DNA from: Methanobacterium sp.
GTDB taxonomy: Archaea; Methanobacteriota; Methanobacteria; Methanobacteriales; Methanobacteriaceae
DNA: 64,000 nt
Reading direction: 5' to 3'
NCBI RefSeq assembly: GCF_038562635.1
Contig: NZ_JBCFBO010000001.1
Coordinates: forward strand, 1,838,643 to 1,902,642
Below the pieces are notes generated by a model. That model ran no database searches. It was not told where the DNA came from and saw only the letters and a list, made by a program, of their open reading frames with translations. A program made the position numbers and the translations under genes. The stretch's first letter is position 1, and each line of letters begins with the position of its first letter. This document shows positions 25,582-34,694 of the stretch, in pieces.

Positions 25582-26208
25582 TTAACTACCTCTTAGATGA
25601 ACAACTTTTTTGTATTAATAAATTTACCCAACATTATAGAATATTTTTAACTAAAGTTTATGATGCTATTCTTGATGCACTTGAAATTATTGCTGTTATG
25701 GTATCCATTATTTCTATAACTACTGCAACATACTTATAATCTCTTAAATATTATAAATTTCAAAAATATATAACATACATATGAAATTACATAAAAATAG
25801 CCTAATATTAGCCCTTTTTTTAGTTATAAAATTCTTAAATTTAATTTATTCTGTAATTAAATTATTAAATACCCATAAGAATATTTTAAATAATTAATAC
25901 ACAGTTTTATGATATAAAAATGTTTATAAATGTTCCAAATATTATTTAGATATATATTTGCGTTGTATTTCTACTATTTGAATTATTATCAATAAAAATC
26001 AAGTAGATTCAAAATTTCAACTATTTTTCACTCTTTATTTCAACAATATCCCAAAAATGTCAATCTATTTTCAATAAATACCATAAATTCCAGTTAATTT
26101 TCCAGTTTTTGAACCTCAACATAAAACACTTTTTATAGTAAGAAGAGAATAAATTTAATGTTTACTTCTTTTTTGGGATTCCAGAATTGAAGTTATCAAA
26201 ACTGAAAG
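25582..26208. other. AT-rich gene-free stretch upstream of lysA
   Basis: About 630 bp of very AT-rich DNA with frequent stops on both strands. No RNA gene, repeat array or promoter can be named with confidence. Confidence 0.5.
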
Positions 26209-26305
26209 TTTGCAAATCAAAGCTAGAAATGCTTTGAATTTTTCTTGCATAAAAATCATGGTTGATAATTTGCACCCAAAAAACAAGTTTTTTGGGAAAT
26301 GGAGA
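26209..26305. repeat. degenerate palindromic element in the lysA leader
   Basis: TGCAAATC (26211) pairs with GATAATTTGCA ending at 26274, enclosing CAAAGC-tagaaat-GCTTTG. It is followed by CCCAAAAAAC-aa-GTTTTTTGGG (26275-26296), just before the lysA ribosome site. It resembles the 66-67 nt elements in a decayed form. Confidence 0.55.
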
Positions 26306-26308
26306 GAT

Positions 26309-27598
26309 ATGATGCAATTTGATCTTAAAACAAATGAAAACGGAAATTTAAGCATCGGTGGAGCAGATGCTGTAGAACTTACAGAAAAATATGATACCCC
26401 TCTTTACGTCATAGACGAGATGAAAATAAGAGATAATTACAACAGGCTGTACAACGCATTTTCCAGCCAGTACGAAGACTTTAAAATATTCTATGCCTGT
26501 AAAGCTAACACAAACCTTGCAGTAATGAGAATACTGGAACAGGAAGGAAGCTGTATTGACGCAGTATCCCCTGGAGAAGTGTATACCTCACTCCTTGCTG
26601 GATTTGAACCTGAAAGGATCTTATACACAGGAAACAACGTCACTGACGAAGAACTTAAATTCGCAGTATCATCAGGCGTTACAATCAATCTGGACTCAAT
26701 TTCGGCCCTTAAAAGGCTTTCAAAATTAACCGACCCTGAAAAAGTTAGAATATCATTCAGGGTAAACCCAATGGTAGGTGCTGGACACCACGAACACTGT
26801 ATAACTGGTGGTGAACTATCTAAATTTGGCGTAATGGAAAAAGAAGCAGCTGATGTTTACAGCTTAGCGCAGGACCTTGGATTTACACCAGTTGGAATTC
26901 ACACCCACATAGGATCTGGAATACTTGACCCGGAACCATTCATGCTCGCAGTCGAAACCCTTATGGACATTACAGGAAAAGTACACGAAGAAGCAGGAGT
27001 TAAATTTGAATTTATAGACTTCGGTGGCGGGCTTGGAATTCCATACGAACCACATGAAAATAAACTTGACATAGACCACTTCTCAAAAGAAATTGTAGGC
27101 CTCTTTAAAAATAAATTAAACGAGTACAACCTTGGAAAACCTACAATGTACCTCGAGCCAGGTAGATATATAGTAGGGAACGCTTCAACACTCCTTACAA
27201 AAGTAAATACCATAAAACAGAGTTACAGGAAATTTGCAGGTGTAGACGCTGGTTTTAACACACTTTTACGCCCTTCAATGTACGGATCATACCACCACAT
27301 CGTGGTTGCAAACAAACCAGAGGCTGAAAACACCCAGAATATCGACATCGCTGGAAACGTGTGTGAATCTGGAGATTTATTTGCAAGGGACAGGCCATTA
27401 CCTGAAGTTGAAGAAGGGGACATTCTTGCAATCTTAAATGCTGGAGCATATGGATTTTCAATGTCATCACAGTACAATTCACGCCCCAAAACTGCTGAAG
27501 TACTTGTAACTGACGGTGAAAGTGAAGTTATAAGGGAAAGAGAAACCTTTGCAGATGTTCTTGCAAAACAGAACGTGCCTGTAAGACTTTTAAAATAG
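26309..27598 (+). CDS. lysA: diaminopimelate decarboxylase
   Basis: A 429-residue fold-type III PLP enzyme, the last step of lysine synthesis (meso-diaminopimelate to lysine). PLP lysine is Lys65 in FYACKANTNL. Other marks are HIGSGI, FIDFGGGLGIPY, EPGRYIVGNA, GNVCESGD and GAYGFSMSSQYNSRPK. An upstream in-frame ATG at 26210 would add 33 residues encoded by a palindromic element. The start at 26309 (or 26312) is chosen because GGAGAGAT lies directly before it and the family N-terminus fits. It precedes dapF on the same strand. Confidence 0.93.
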   Translation: MMQFDLKTNENGNLSIGGADAVELTEKYDTPLYVIDEMKIRDNYNRLYNAFSSQYEDFKIFYACKANTNLAVMRILEQEGSCIDAVSPGEVYTSLLAGFEPERILYTGNNVTDEELKFAVSSGVTINLDSISALKRLSKLTDPEKVRISFRVNPMVGAGHHEHCITGGELSKFGVMEKEAADVYSLAQDLGFTPVGIHTHIGSGILDPEPFMLAVETLMDITGKVHEEAGVKFEFIDFGGGLGIPYEPHENKLDIDHFSKEIVGLFKNKLNEYNLGKPTMYLEPGRYIVGNASTLLTKVNTIKQSYRKFAGVDAGFNTLLRPSMYGSYHHIVVANKPEAENTQNIDIAGNVCESGDLFARDRPLPEVEEGDILAILNAGAYGFSMSSQYNSRPKTAEVLVTDGESEVIRERETFADVLAKQNVPVRLLK

Positions 27599-27857
27599 AT
27601 ACAGATTAGCATGCATTAAATAAAAGATAAAATTGTTATGAGGCTTTTAAAGTAGATACACAAGTTACAAAAGTTCCTATGACTTAAATCAATATATAAC
27701 TTGTAAAGTTTTAAAATAGACATATAATCCACTAGTTTAATGCTTCAAAAGCCTATTTTTAAGGGGCTTAAAATAAATGCTCCTTAAACTTTTAAAAATA
27801 ACTATCTATCCAAGAAAACTAAAAACAAAATCTTATTAATCTAACGAGGCTTAAGTA

Positions 27858-28727
27858 ATGAGTTTAAAAGAGATTAAATTTTCAAAAATGCACGGACTTG
27901 GAAACGATTACATTGTAATCGATGAAACGAATGGAGAAATTATTCCAGAGGACAAAAAACCAGAAGTTACAGCAGAACTCTGCAGACGGGGCTTTTCAAT
28001 TGGGGCTGACGGGGTTATATTCGTTACTCCATCTACGTCTGAAGATATATGGTTTAGAATCTTCAATTCAGACGGTTCTGAAGCTGAAATGTGCGGAAAC
28101 GGGATAAGATGCTTCTCTAAGTTTGTATATGACAAAGGGATCATTAATAAAGAAGAAATAGATGTTGAAACGCTCGGCGGTACCAAAAAAGTAGAATTAA
28201 CCATCGAAGATGGAAAAGTAGCATCTTCAAAGGTTAATATGGGTAATGCAACCTTTAAAACATCAGAAATTCCAATGACAAGTGATAAAGAAGAGTTTCT
28301 TGACAGCGAATTAACTGTAAGTGGAAGTCCACTTAGAATAAGTGCTGTAAGTGTTGGAAATCCCCATGCCATAATATTTACTGATAACCTTGATGAAGTA
28401 CCCTTAAATGAAATGGGCCCTATAATTGAAACCCATGAAGCATTTCCACAGAAAATCAACGTACACTTTGTAAAAATATTAAGTAAAAATGAAATAGACA
28501 TGATTACATGGGAACGCGGCGCTGGCGTGACATTTGCCTGCGGAACTGGAGCTACTTCCTGCGTACTGGCTGGGTTCAAACTTGGAAAACTCGATAACGA
28601 TGTCCTGGTACATCTTCCCGGTGGAGATCTTAAAATAAATATTTATGAAAATGGTGAAACTTTAGGCGCGTTCATGGAAGGGGACGCTGTCTTAGTCTTT
28701 GACGGGATCATCAAAACTAAGATTTAG
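27858..28727 (+). CDS. dapF: diaminopimelate epimerase
   Basis: A 289-residue cofactor-free epimerase converting LL- to meso-diaminopimelate, directly upstream of LysA in the pathway. Both catalytic cysteines are seen: Cys79 in EMCGNGIRCF and Cys228 in FACGTGATSC. The N-terminus KFSKMHGLGNDYIVID is classic. The last codons and the stop lie within an inverted repeat (CATCAAAACT / AGTTTTGATG, about 28707-28733) that opens the downstream palindromic block, so the C-terminal residues may have been altered by that element. Confidence 0.94.
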   Translation: MSLKEIKFSKMHGLGNDYIVIDETNGEIIPEDKKPEVTAELCRRGFSIGADGVIFVTPSTSEDIWFRIFNSDGSEAEMCGNGIRCFSKFVYDKGIINKEEIDVETLGGTKKVELTIEDGKVASSKVNMGNATFKTSEIPMTSDKEEFLDSELTVSGSPLRISAVSVGNPHAIIFTDNLDEVPLNEMGPIIETHEAFPQKINVHFVKILSKNEIDMITWERGAGVTFACGTGATSCVLAGFKLGKLDNDVLVHLPGGDLKINIYENGETLGAFMEGDAVLVFDGIIKTKI

Positions 28728-29262
28728 TTTTGATGGACTGGCAAAATTGAAAATTTTGCCAAGATAATAAAAATTAATATTTAATTTTTATTGCCTATCA
28801 AAATCAAAGATTTTGATAAAATAATCGAAACTAATATTTAGTTTTAGAAAAATACGCAGTATTTTTCTAACCGGAGGAAACTAAGCATTCGAAAATTGAA
28901 AATTTTCGATGCGTCAAATCGTAGATTTGACAGTTTCCTCGGCCACAAAATTTACAAGTTTTTAGGCTATCACAATCTTTGATTGTGATGCCCCAAACGT
29001 TGCTCAAAATCTATGATTTTGGCACAAGCAAAAACGGAGTTTTTGCATGCTTCGCGTTTGAGGGCTCCCAAAAAATCGAAGCTTTCGAAAATCTCCGATT
29101 TTGTAAACATTTCCTAACCTATCGGAAATCATAGATTTCCGATGCCGGAGGAAACTCTGTTTCCTCGGCCGCAAAATTAAAAATTTTGCAGGCATCAAAC
29201 GCTTTGCGTTTGAATGTCCCAAAAAATCGTAGATTTTTTGAGGATTTTAAGGGATTTTTACA
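28728..29262. repeat. palindromic repeat block A6
   Basis: About 530 bp packed with 7-10 bp hairpins, mostly with three-base loops. Two units fit the constant-length cloverleaf pattern exactly. In 28874-28940 the outer stem is GAGGAAACT/AGTTTCCTC, with arms CGAAAATT-gaa-AATTTTCG and GTCAAATC-gta-GATTTGAC. In 28994-29060 the outer stem is CAAACG/CGTTTG, with arms CAAAATC-tat-GATTTTG and GCAAAAAC-gga-GTTTTTGC. Single hairpins follow (TCGGAAATC-ata-GATTTCCGA, GGAAAC-tct-GTTTCC, GCAAAATT-aaa-AATTTTGC, CAAACGC-ttt-GCGTTTG). Short ORFs here are by-products. Confidence 0.9.
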
Positions 29263-29447
29263 AGAAATAAAACTTAATCTTTAAGTTCTATCACCTATCA
29301 AAATATGAAAATTGAGCTTTAATTAAATAAAAGCTCTTACTATTTAATTTTTTTTAAATATTTAAATTCTAGGCTTTTAATTTATTTTCATTCTAAGCTT
29401 TTTAATTCAACACTAACCTGTAGTATAATGTAAGTTGCATTTGTAGA

Positions 29448-30086
29448 TTATTCGCTTGTTAACGCCATGTAAACCATTATTCTTCCAAGTTCGGTCATTA
29501 GATAGAAGTCTTCAGTCTCTTTTCCTTTTTCTAGAAGATCTGTACTGTAATAAACATGTGCCTTCTCCTCACCAGCTTCAAATTCTTTTGTTTCAAAGTA
29601 TTTTAAAATTCCTACATCAGATAATTTTTTTAAGTATCCTTTTGCACTATCTTCTGTAATCCCAAATTCCTTATTAATAGATTTAGAATCAATAAATCCA
29701 TGACAGTCAGCTAATTTTAATATTTCACTCTCTTTCTCACCAAGCACACCTGCAGGGATGACAGGAAGCTGCTGAAGCTCTCCATGACTTAGTACATATG
29801 TTGGATTTAAAGAACGCATTTGAGCAAACCATAAAAGATATACACCGATTCTATCTGGCCTAACTATAATTGAAAAATCATCCTCATCATTTAAAATAGC
29901 ATTAACTTTATGGATAATATCTTCAAATCGGTTTTTTATCTTTACATAATCCGTTTTTACTTCAAAATCTCTGAATTTCGCTTTTTTGGATGATATTATT
30001 ATCATCCTATCTGGTTTAACTTCAGATACCGCCTCTTGAATATTATTTTTACTTTTAAGATTTGTTATCAATATTTTTTCACTCAT
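29448..30086 (-). CDS. winged-helix transcriptional regulator with Rossmann-like N-domain
   Basis: A 212-residue protein. Residues 1-95 alternate strands and helices in a Rossmann-like order (EKILITNL, PDRMIIISS, DFSIIVRPDRIG), as in CARF or HFX_2341-type sensors. Residues 115-170 are a winged helix (EKESEILKLADCHG, SKSINKEFGITEDSAKGYLKKLSDVGILKYFE), here listed as two parts of the same domain. The overall plan matches archaeal regulators related to Csa3 and the HFX_2341 family, but no CRISPR or cas gene is in the window. The target is unknown. Confidence 0.62.
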   Translation of the reverse strand: MSEKILITNLKSKNNIQEAVSEVKPDRMIIISSKKAKFRDFEVKTDYVKIKNRFEDIIHKVNAILNDEDDFSIIVRPDRIGVYLLWFAQMRSLNPTYVLSHGELQQLPVIPAGVLGEKESEILKLADCHGFIDSKSINKEFGITEDSAKGYLKKLSDVGILKYFETKEFEAGEEKAHVYYSTDLLEKGKETEDFYLMTELGRIMVYMALTSE

Positions 30087-30289
30087 GATATCACCAACAA
30101 GCTAGAGGTAAAGAAATAGAAAAATTTTAGTTTTTTATATTAAAATAACTATAATTTTCTGAGTGTATGTTCAAGCACAACTGCATTATTGTGTTCTTTA
30201 TCTTTTGCAGAATAAATTAAAGTTACTTTACCTTTATCTTTTTCTATTTCCTTTATTTCATCAATTAGCTTACTTTTGTCTTTTAACTC

Positions 30290-30341
30290 ACTCGAAAATT
30301 CATTGAATTTTCGGTGCCCCAAACATGATATGTTTGGGGGC
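30290..30341. mobile_element. 52-bp palindromic insertion inside the DUF488 gene
   Basis: Two hairpins, CGAAAATTCa-ttGAATTTTCG and CCCCAAACAt-gatATGTTTGGGG, joined by GTG-like linker bases. Deleting these 52 bp rejoins KYEE to ELKDK in the DUF488 frame. A target duplication is not evident here. Confidence 0.8.
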
Positions 30342-30530
30342 TTCTTCGTATTTGTTTTCAAACTCTTTCCATTTTTTAGGGTCGTGCGCAAAACATTTTC
30401 TTAGATCATTGCTTGGTGCAATCTCTTTCATCCAGGTATCTAGATTTGCCTTTTCCTTGGATACTCCCCTAGGCCAGATCATATCAACGAGAATTCTAAA
30501 TCCGTCATCTTCACTGGATGACTCATAGGC

Positions 30531-30622
30531 CTGCAAAAATCTGTGATTTTTGCGGCCACAAAACCAAGAGTTAAAGAAACTTCGTTTCTTTACACCAAAA
30601 ATCTGTGATTTTTGAAGTTTTG
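30531..30622. mobile_element. 92-bp palindromic insertion inside the DUF488 gene
   Basis: Three hairpins (GCAAAAATC-tgt-GATTTTTGC, AAAGAAAC-ttc-GTTTCTTT, CAAAAATC-tgt-GATTTTTG) within a near-perfect outer pair CCTGCAAAA / TTTTGTAGG. It is flanked by the 5-bp direct repeat TAGGC (30526-30530 and 30623-30627), which looks like a target-site duplication. With one repeat copy removed, the DUF488 frame is restored. Confidence 0.8.
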
Positions 30623-30691
30623 TAGGCTCTTTTTATCTTTATCATTTTATCACTTTTAATACTATGGTTAAAATTAATAATAAGTTTTTTT

Positions 30692-31100
30692 AACCGTCAA
30701 AATCTTTGATTTTGTGGCATGAAAAATTTTCAATTTTTCGACGGCCGTCAAAAAATCGTAGATTTTTTGGGTCTCAAAAATGTAATTTTTGAAGACTGTC
30801 AAAAAACCATCTGTTTTTTAACGCACGAAAAATGAAGCATGCAAACACTCTGTGTTTGCTGTGTCAAATCAGAGATTTGACAATATTCAAAAATTGAAAA
30901 TTTTCGATGTTTGCAAAACATTTGGTTTTGCAACCGTAAAAAATTGAAAATTTTTTACATTTTGAAAGAAATCTACGATTTCCTGAACAGCAAAAATGTA
31001 GTTTTTGCATGCGTCAAAATCGTAGATTTTGACGTATCGAAAATTGAAAATTTTCGAATACTTTGTTTTTCGACTGCTGTCAAAACTTTTAATTTTAACA
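30692..31100. repeat. palindromic repeat block A9
   Basis: About 400 bp of the same hairpin family upstream of the DUF488 pseudogene. One example is an outer CCGTC/GACGG pair (30694-30744) enclosing CAAAATC-ttt-GATTTTG and GAAAAATT-ttc-AATTTTTC. Others are CAAAAAATC-gta-GATTTTTTG, GTCAAATC-aga-GATTTGAC and CGAAAATT-gaa-AATTTTCG. No gene is supported here or in the AT-rich bases to 31294. Confidence 0.88.
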
Positions 31101-31294
31101 CCTGCCATTGATTTTTCCATTTAAAAGAATTCTACAAATATAAAAAACGAAATATAACTTAAAAACTACAGGGCATAACTAAAATTTAAACAAAAAAGTG
31201 GCAAATTAGTTTTTACTTTATTTAAGGCAAGTAAACACAAAAAATTCAATTTTAAAAATACTGAATCAAAAATAAAAAGGTAATATATGTTAAA

Positions 31295-32356
31295 TTATCC
31301 TGCCCTTTGAATGCATTCCCTTCTTAACTTCAAAAGATCCTTTTTCCTTTTTTTAAGGTCATCTACTTCTTTAACAATTTCGGGGAATTTCTCCATGATA
31401 CATTTAACTACTTTATCTTCATGGATCCATGTGCAGTCCTGGCAGCTCCAGACTCCTTTGTCTTTTATCCATTTACCCCCAGTAGAACTATCTCCGCATG
31501 GATAAAACGGACAGTAACAGAAAGTACAGCTCTGTCCCTCTTCATGACATGGATAATATTCACAATCTAAATTAGGGCCTTCAACTATTTCGCCCTCTAA
31601 AAAGCGTTCATAGAACTCTTTTGAAAGTGGATGTATATCTGATCGGATCATATAACCCCTTGGAGTTATCATATATCCATCCTGAACGTAAGTCATGGAA
31701 TTTCCGATAATTACAGTTGTAGACATGTTTATTTCATGATCCTTAAGTTTTTCAAGTGTTGTTACTGTAGTATCTACTCCATTATCTCCACTTTTTACTA
31801 TCCCAACAGGAGTAGATGGTTTTTTGTTTTCAAGTAAGACCCTGTAAGCTTCATTAAATGGTTCTTTCCTTGTTTTACTCCTTGGATTATATATAGCAAT
31901 TACAAAGTCCCCTTTTGATGCAAACTCTACCTTTCTTTTTATTTCAGATAAGGGAGTTAAAATATCACTTAAACTTATAACTGCAAAATCATGGAGAGGT
32001 GCCCCAAGTTTGGACGCTGCAAAGGTTGCTGCAGTTACACCAGGTATAACTTCCACTTCAATATCACTGTACTTGCCAATTAATTGAAAAACAACATTTC
32101 CCATTCCAAATACGCCGGGATCTCCAGAACTTATAATTGCAACATTCTTACCTTCCCTAGATTTTTGTATAGCTATTTCAGCTCGTTCTATTTCATCGCC
32201 CATTCCCTTTTTAATTATTTCTTTCCCATCTAGCAGGTCTTCTATGGGTTTTATGTAAGCTTTGTAAGCGATTATAACTTCACAGTTCTTAATTGCATTT
32301 AAAGCCCTTATACTCATGTCTTCTCTGGAAGGCCCTATGCCTATAACGCTGATCAT
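31295..32356 (-). CDS. cobJ: CobJ precorrin-3B C17-methyltransferase with Cys-rich C-terminal domain
   Basis: A 353-residue protein. Residues 1-240 are a SAM-dependent tetrapyrrole methylase (VIGIGPSREDMS, IISSGDPGVFGMG, EVIPGVTAA, IYNPRSKTR) that methylates C17 with ring contraction in anaerobic corrin synthesis. Residues about 255-325 form a small Cys-rich domain (CEYYPCHEEGQSCTFCYC, PFYPCGD, WSCQDCTW) of the type also seen as a free-standing protein in methanogens, probably binding an Fe-S cluster or zinc. The C-terminus is a basic helix. The next gene upstream is 76 bp away on the same strand. Confidence 0.9.
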   Translation of the reverse strand: MISVIGIGPSREDMSIRALNAIKNCEVIIAYKAYIKPIEDLLDGKEIIKKGMGDEIERAEIAIQKSREGKNVAIISSGDPGVFGMGNVVFQLIGKYSDIEVEVIPGVTAATFAASKLGAPLHDFAVISLSDILTPLSEIKRKVEFASKGDFVIAIYNPRSKTRKEPFNEAYRVLLENKKPSTPVGIVKSGDNGVDTTVTTLEKLKDHEINMSTTVIIGNSMTYVQDGYMITPRGYMIRSDIHPLSKEFYERFLEGEIVEGPNLDCEYYPCHEEGQSCTFCYCPFYPCGDSSTGGKWIKDKGVWSCQDCTWIHEDKVVKCIMEKFPEIVKEVDDLKKRKKDLLKLRRECIQRAG

Positions 32357-32432
32357 CGAATCACCATGTTAAAAAATTAATTATTCTTTATAAAAATATA
32401 GTTAGTTTAAGCTTTAACTTAAACTAATCATT

Positions 32433-32954
32433 CTATTTAGATTTTATCTGCTTAAGCGATGTTATCTTGATTGTGTTAACATCCACTGCTATACCTTTTG
32501 TTTTCTGCTCTCCAGTTGCTGTTGCAGTCAAATTATAAGTCGCACTTTGGCTTATTACTATTTGCCCACTTGTAAACGCACTATTAGAACTATTTGCAGT
32601 TGTTTCATTTTCCTTATACCCTGTTGCTGAAATAGTCACATTTACGTTACCGCCACTTGAGCTAACTATTATAGCAGATATTGAGTCAATATTAATTCCA
32701 TCAAGCTGAGTTTTACTTTTAAGGGCCTGTGAAACCCCATCCACATTTGTAACATTGTATGTTTTAGTGATGCTCACTTTTGAACCTATGCCTATACTGT
32801 CCCAAATAGCAGTTAGTTTACTGACCTGCATATCTATAACTTTCCCAACATCAGGGGGTTGGGAAGTTACTATAGTGTACGAGCTTAAAAGTCCTGCTTC
32901 AAAAATTATCCCGAAGAGTAAGAGGAAAAATATAAATTTTATAATCCTTGGCAA
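32433..32954 (-). CDS. membrane-anchored exported protein of unknown function
   Basis: A 173-residue protein with an N-terminal membrane anchor (residues 4-27) followed by an outside domain rich in Ser, Thr and Val and forming beta strands. There is a KSKTQLDGINIDSIS segment and several N-x-S/T sites. It resembles LEA14-like single-domain exported proteins in outline, but no family motif is certain. It lies between cobJ and the divergent DP1 gene. Confidence 0.6.
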   Translation of the reverse strand: MPRIIKFIFFLLLFGIIFEAGLLSSYTIVTSQPPDVGKVIDMQVSKLTAIWDSIGIGSKVSITKTYNVTNVDGVSQALKSKTQLDGINIDSISAIIVSSSGGNVNVTISATGYKENETTANSSNSAFTSGQIVISQSATYNLTATATGEQKTKGIAVDVNTIKITSLKQIKSK

Positions 32955-33100
32955 ATTTTATCACCTTAAATAATTTATTTTAGTATACTTTCTTAACATG
33001 AATTTTTAAATTGATTAACTTAGTTTTGTGAGTTAAATTAGATTAATATTATAATATGATGTTATAAATATACATACAAAAAGCTTTGCACGGGGTAGTC

Positions 33101-34591
33101 ATGAGCGATGATATCATTTTAAAGTTCACCAATGCCAACATTTTGATAAACGATAAAGCATATGAACGCATAATAACTCAAGAAAATTCAATTAAATTCA
33201 CAGAATCATTAATAGAAGATATAGTGTACTCAAATCAGAATATAATTGTTTTAACTGAAGAAATTCTGGATCAATACCTGGAAAAAAATGGTTTAAAAGA
33301 AGAAATAAATAACGAAATTATCCCAGAGAATGTGGATATAAACCCCCCTGTTTCCCAGAGTAAATTCCAAACTGGAATGCCCTTTGATTTTCACGTGATT
33401 CAGGACACCACTAAGAAATCATATACAAGCGGGGAAGTTAAGGACTTTATTACTTATTTTAACAGCAGATATGAACAATTACGTAATATTTTAAATAAAA
33501 GAAGGGAATTAAAGGATCACCGCCCTATTAATAGAATAGGAAAGAGTGAAGAGGTCATCAAAATAATAGGAATGGTAAATGACATCAAAAACACCAAAAA
33601 CAGCCATAAAATAATAGAATTAGAGGATGAGACTGGAAGTACTAGTGTTCTTGTACATAACGAAAGCGGTCAACTCTATGAAAAAGCTGAGAAAATTGTA
33701 AGAGATGAAGTTATTGGTATAATTGGAAGTAAAAAAGGAACATTAGTAATAGCCTCAGATATTATACAGCCAGGAGTTCCAAGAATCGCTGAAAAACCCA
33801 TGGATTTTGGAGCAGTTTTTATTTCTGATGTCCACATAGGTAGTTCTACTTTTCTTGAAGATGCATTTAATAGATTCATAAAATGGATAAACGGAGATTT
33901 TGGTGATGATAACCAGCAAGAAATCGCTAACGATGTTAAATATCTAGTTTTAGGCGGAGATACAGTTGATGGAATTGGTATATACCCCAACCAGGAAAAA
34001 GAGCTCACTATAAAAGATATTTATGAACAGTACGACGAAGCTGCAAGACTTCTTGGAGATATCCGAAGTGACATTAAAATAGTAATATCCCCCGGAAACC
34101 ACGATGCAGTAAGATTAGCCGAACCACAACCTGCCCTTCCAGAAACATACGCCAAGTCCCTTTACGAGCTTAAAAATGCAGAATTTGTAAGTAATCCCGG
34201 AGTTGTAAGTTTAGATGGGATTAATACACTTATATATCATGGAAGAAGCTTCGATGATATGGCGATGTCTGTCAAAGGGTTTTCCCACCAGCGGACAGAT
34301 TTGGTAATGACTGAACTTATAGAAAAAAGGCATTTAGCACCCATATATGGGGAAAGAACCCCTCTTGCATCGGAATATGAAGATCATCTCGTCATAAAAG
34401 AAGTTCCAGATATATTCCATACAGGGCATGTGCATATTAATGCATATAAACGGCATAAAGGTATCCACCTGATAAATTCAGGAACCTTCCAGTCCCAGAC
34501 AGAGTTTCAGAAAATTTACAACATCGTGCCAACATGTGCAGAAGTCCCAGTGATACATAGAGGCTCATTTAAACTCTTAAAATTTGCTTAA
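33101..34591 (+). CDS. polB: DNA polymerase D small subunit (DP1)
   Basis: The 496-residue proofreading subunit of the archaeal family D replicative polymerase. Order: N-terminal helical domain, an OB fold (about 150-225, IIGMVNDIKNTKNSHK) and a calcineurin-like 3'-5' exonuclease domain with all metal motifs: FISDVHIG (about 240), GGDTVDG (285), SPGNHDA (331) and TGHVHI (442). The ATG at 33101, with GGGGTA upstream, is preferred to a TTG at 33086. The large subunit DP2 is not in the window. Confidence 0.94.
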   Translation: MSDDIILKFTNANILINDKAYERIITQENSIKFTESLIEDIVYSNQNIIVLTEEILDQYLEKNGLKEEINNEIIPENVDINPPVSQSKFQTGMPFDFHVIQDTTKKSYTSGEVKDFITYFNSRYEQLRNILNKRRELKDHRPINRIGKSEEVIKIIGMVNDIKNTKNSHKIIELEDETGSTSVLVHNESGQLYEKAEKIVRDEVIGIIGSKKGTLVIASDIIQPGVPRIAEKPMDFGAVFISDVHIGSSTFLEDAFNRFIKWINGDFGDDNQQEIANDVKYLVLGGDTVDGIGIYPNQEKELTIKDIYEQYDEAARLLGDIRSDIKIVISPGNHDAVRLAEPQPALPETYAKSLYELKNAEFVSNPGVVSLDGINTLIYHGRSFDDMAMSVKGFSHQRTDLVMTELIEKRHLAPIYGERTPLASEYEDHLVIKEVPDIFHTGHVHINAYKRHKGIHLINSGTFQSQTEFQKIYNIVPTCAEVPVIHRGSFKLLKFA

Positions 34592-34694
34592 ATGTGAAAT
34601 AGTTTCACATAAATTTATTATTTTCATGATTAAATCTTTAAAAATAGCTACTTAATAAATTATAAATAAAAAGACATTACATCAAGTGATTTAA

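Larger units (their letters stand above)
30149..30645 (-). pseudogene. DUF488 gene broken by two palindromic insertions
   Basis: Three pieces of one DUF488 protein lie in order on the minus strand. Piece 1 is MIKIKRAY from the ATG at 30645. Piece 2 runs from AYESSSEDDGFRILVD through WPRGVSKEKANLDTW and HDPKKWKEF to KYEE. Piece 3 runs from ELKDKSKLIDEI through VTLIYSAKDKEHNNAVVLEH to the stop at 30149. Between pieces 1 and 2 sits a palindromic insert of about 92 bp (30531-30622) flanked by TAGGC direct repeats. Between 2 and 3 sits a 52-bp insert (30290-30341). Both shift the frame. Removing them restores an uninterrupted protein of about 118 residues, the normal DUF488 size. Confidence 0.88.

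Noticed and set aside
25600..25740. Open frame ending ILDALEIIAVMVSIISITTATYL upstream of lysA
   Set aside because: It is open without a usable start codon or ribosome site, so it is more likely chance or a remnant too short to judge.
29004..29222. 72-codon minus-strand ORF within block A6
   Set aside because: It is a translation of stacked palindromes, with the repetitive basic/aromatic content typical of that DNA. Similar ORFs in blocks A9, A10 and A12 are rejected for the same reason.
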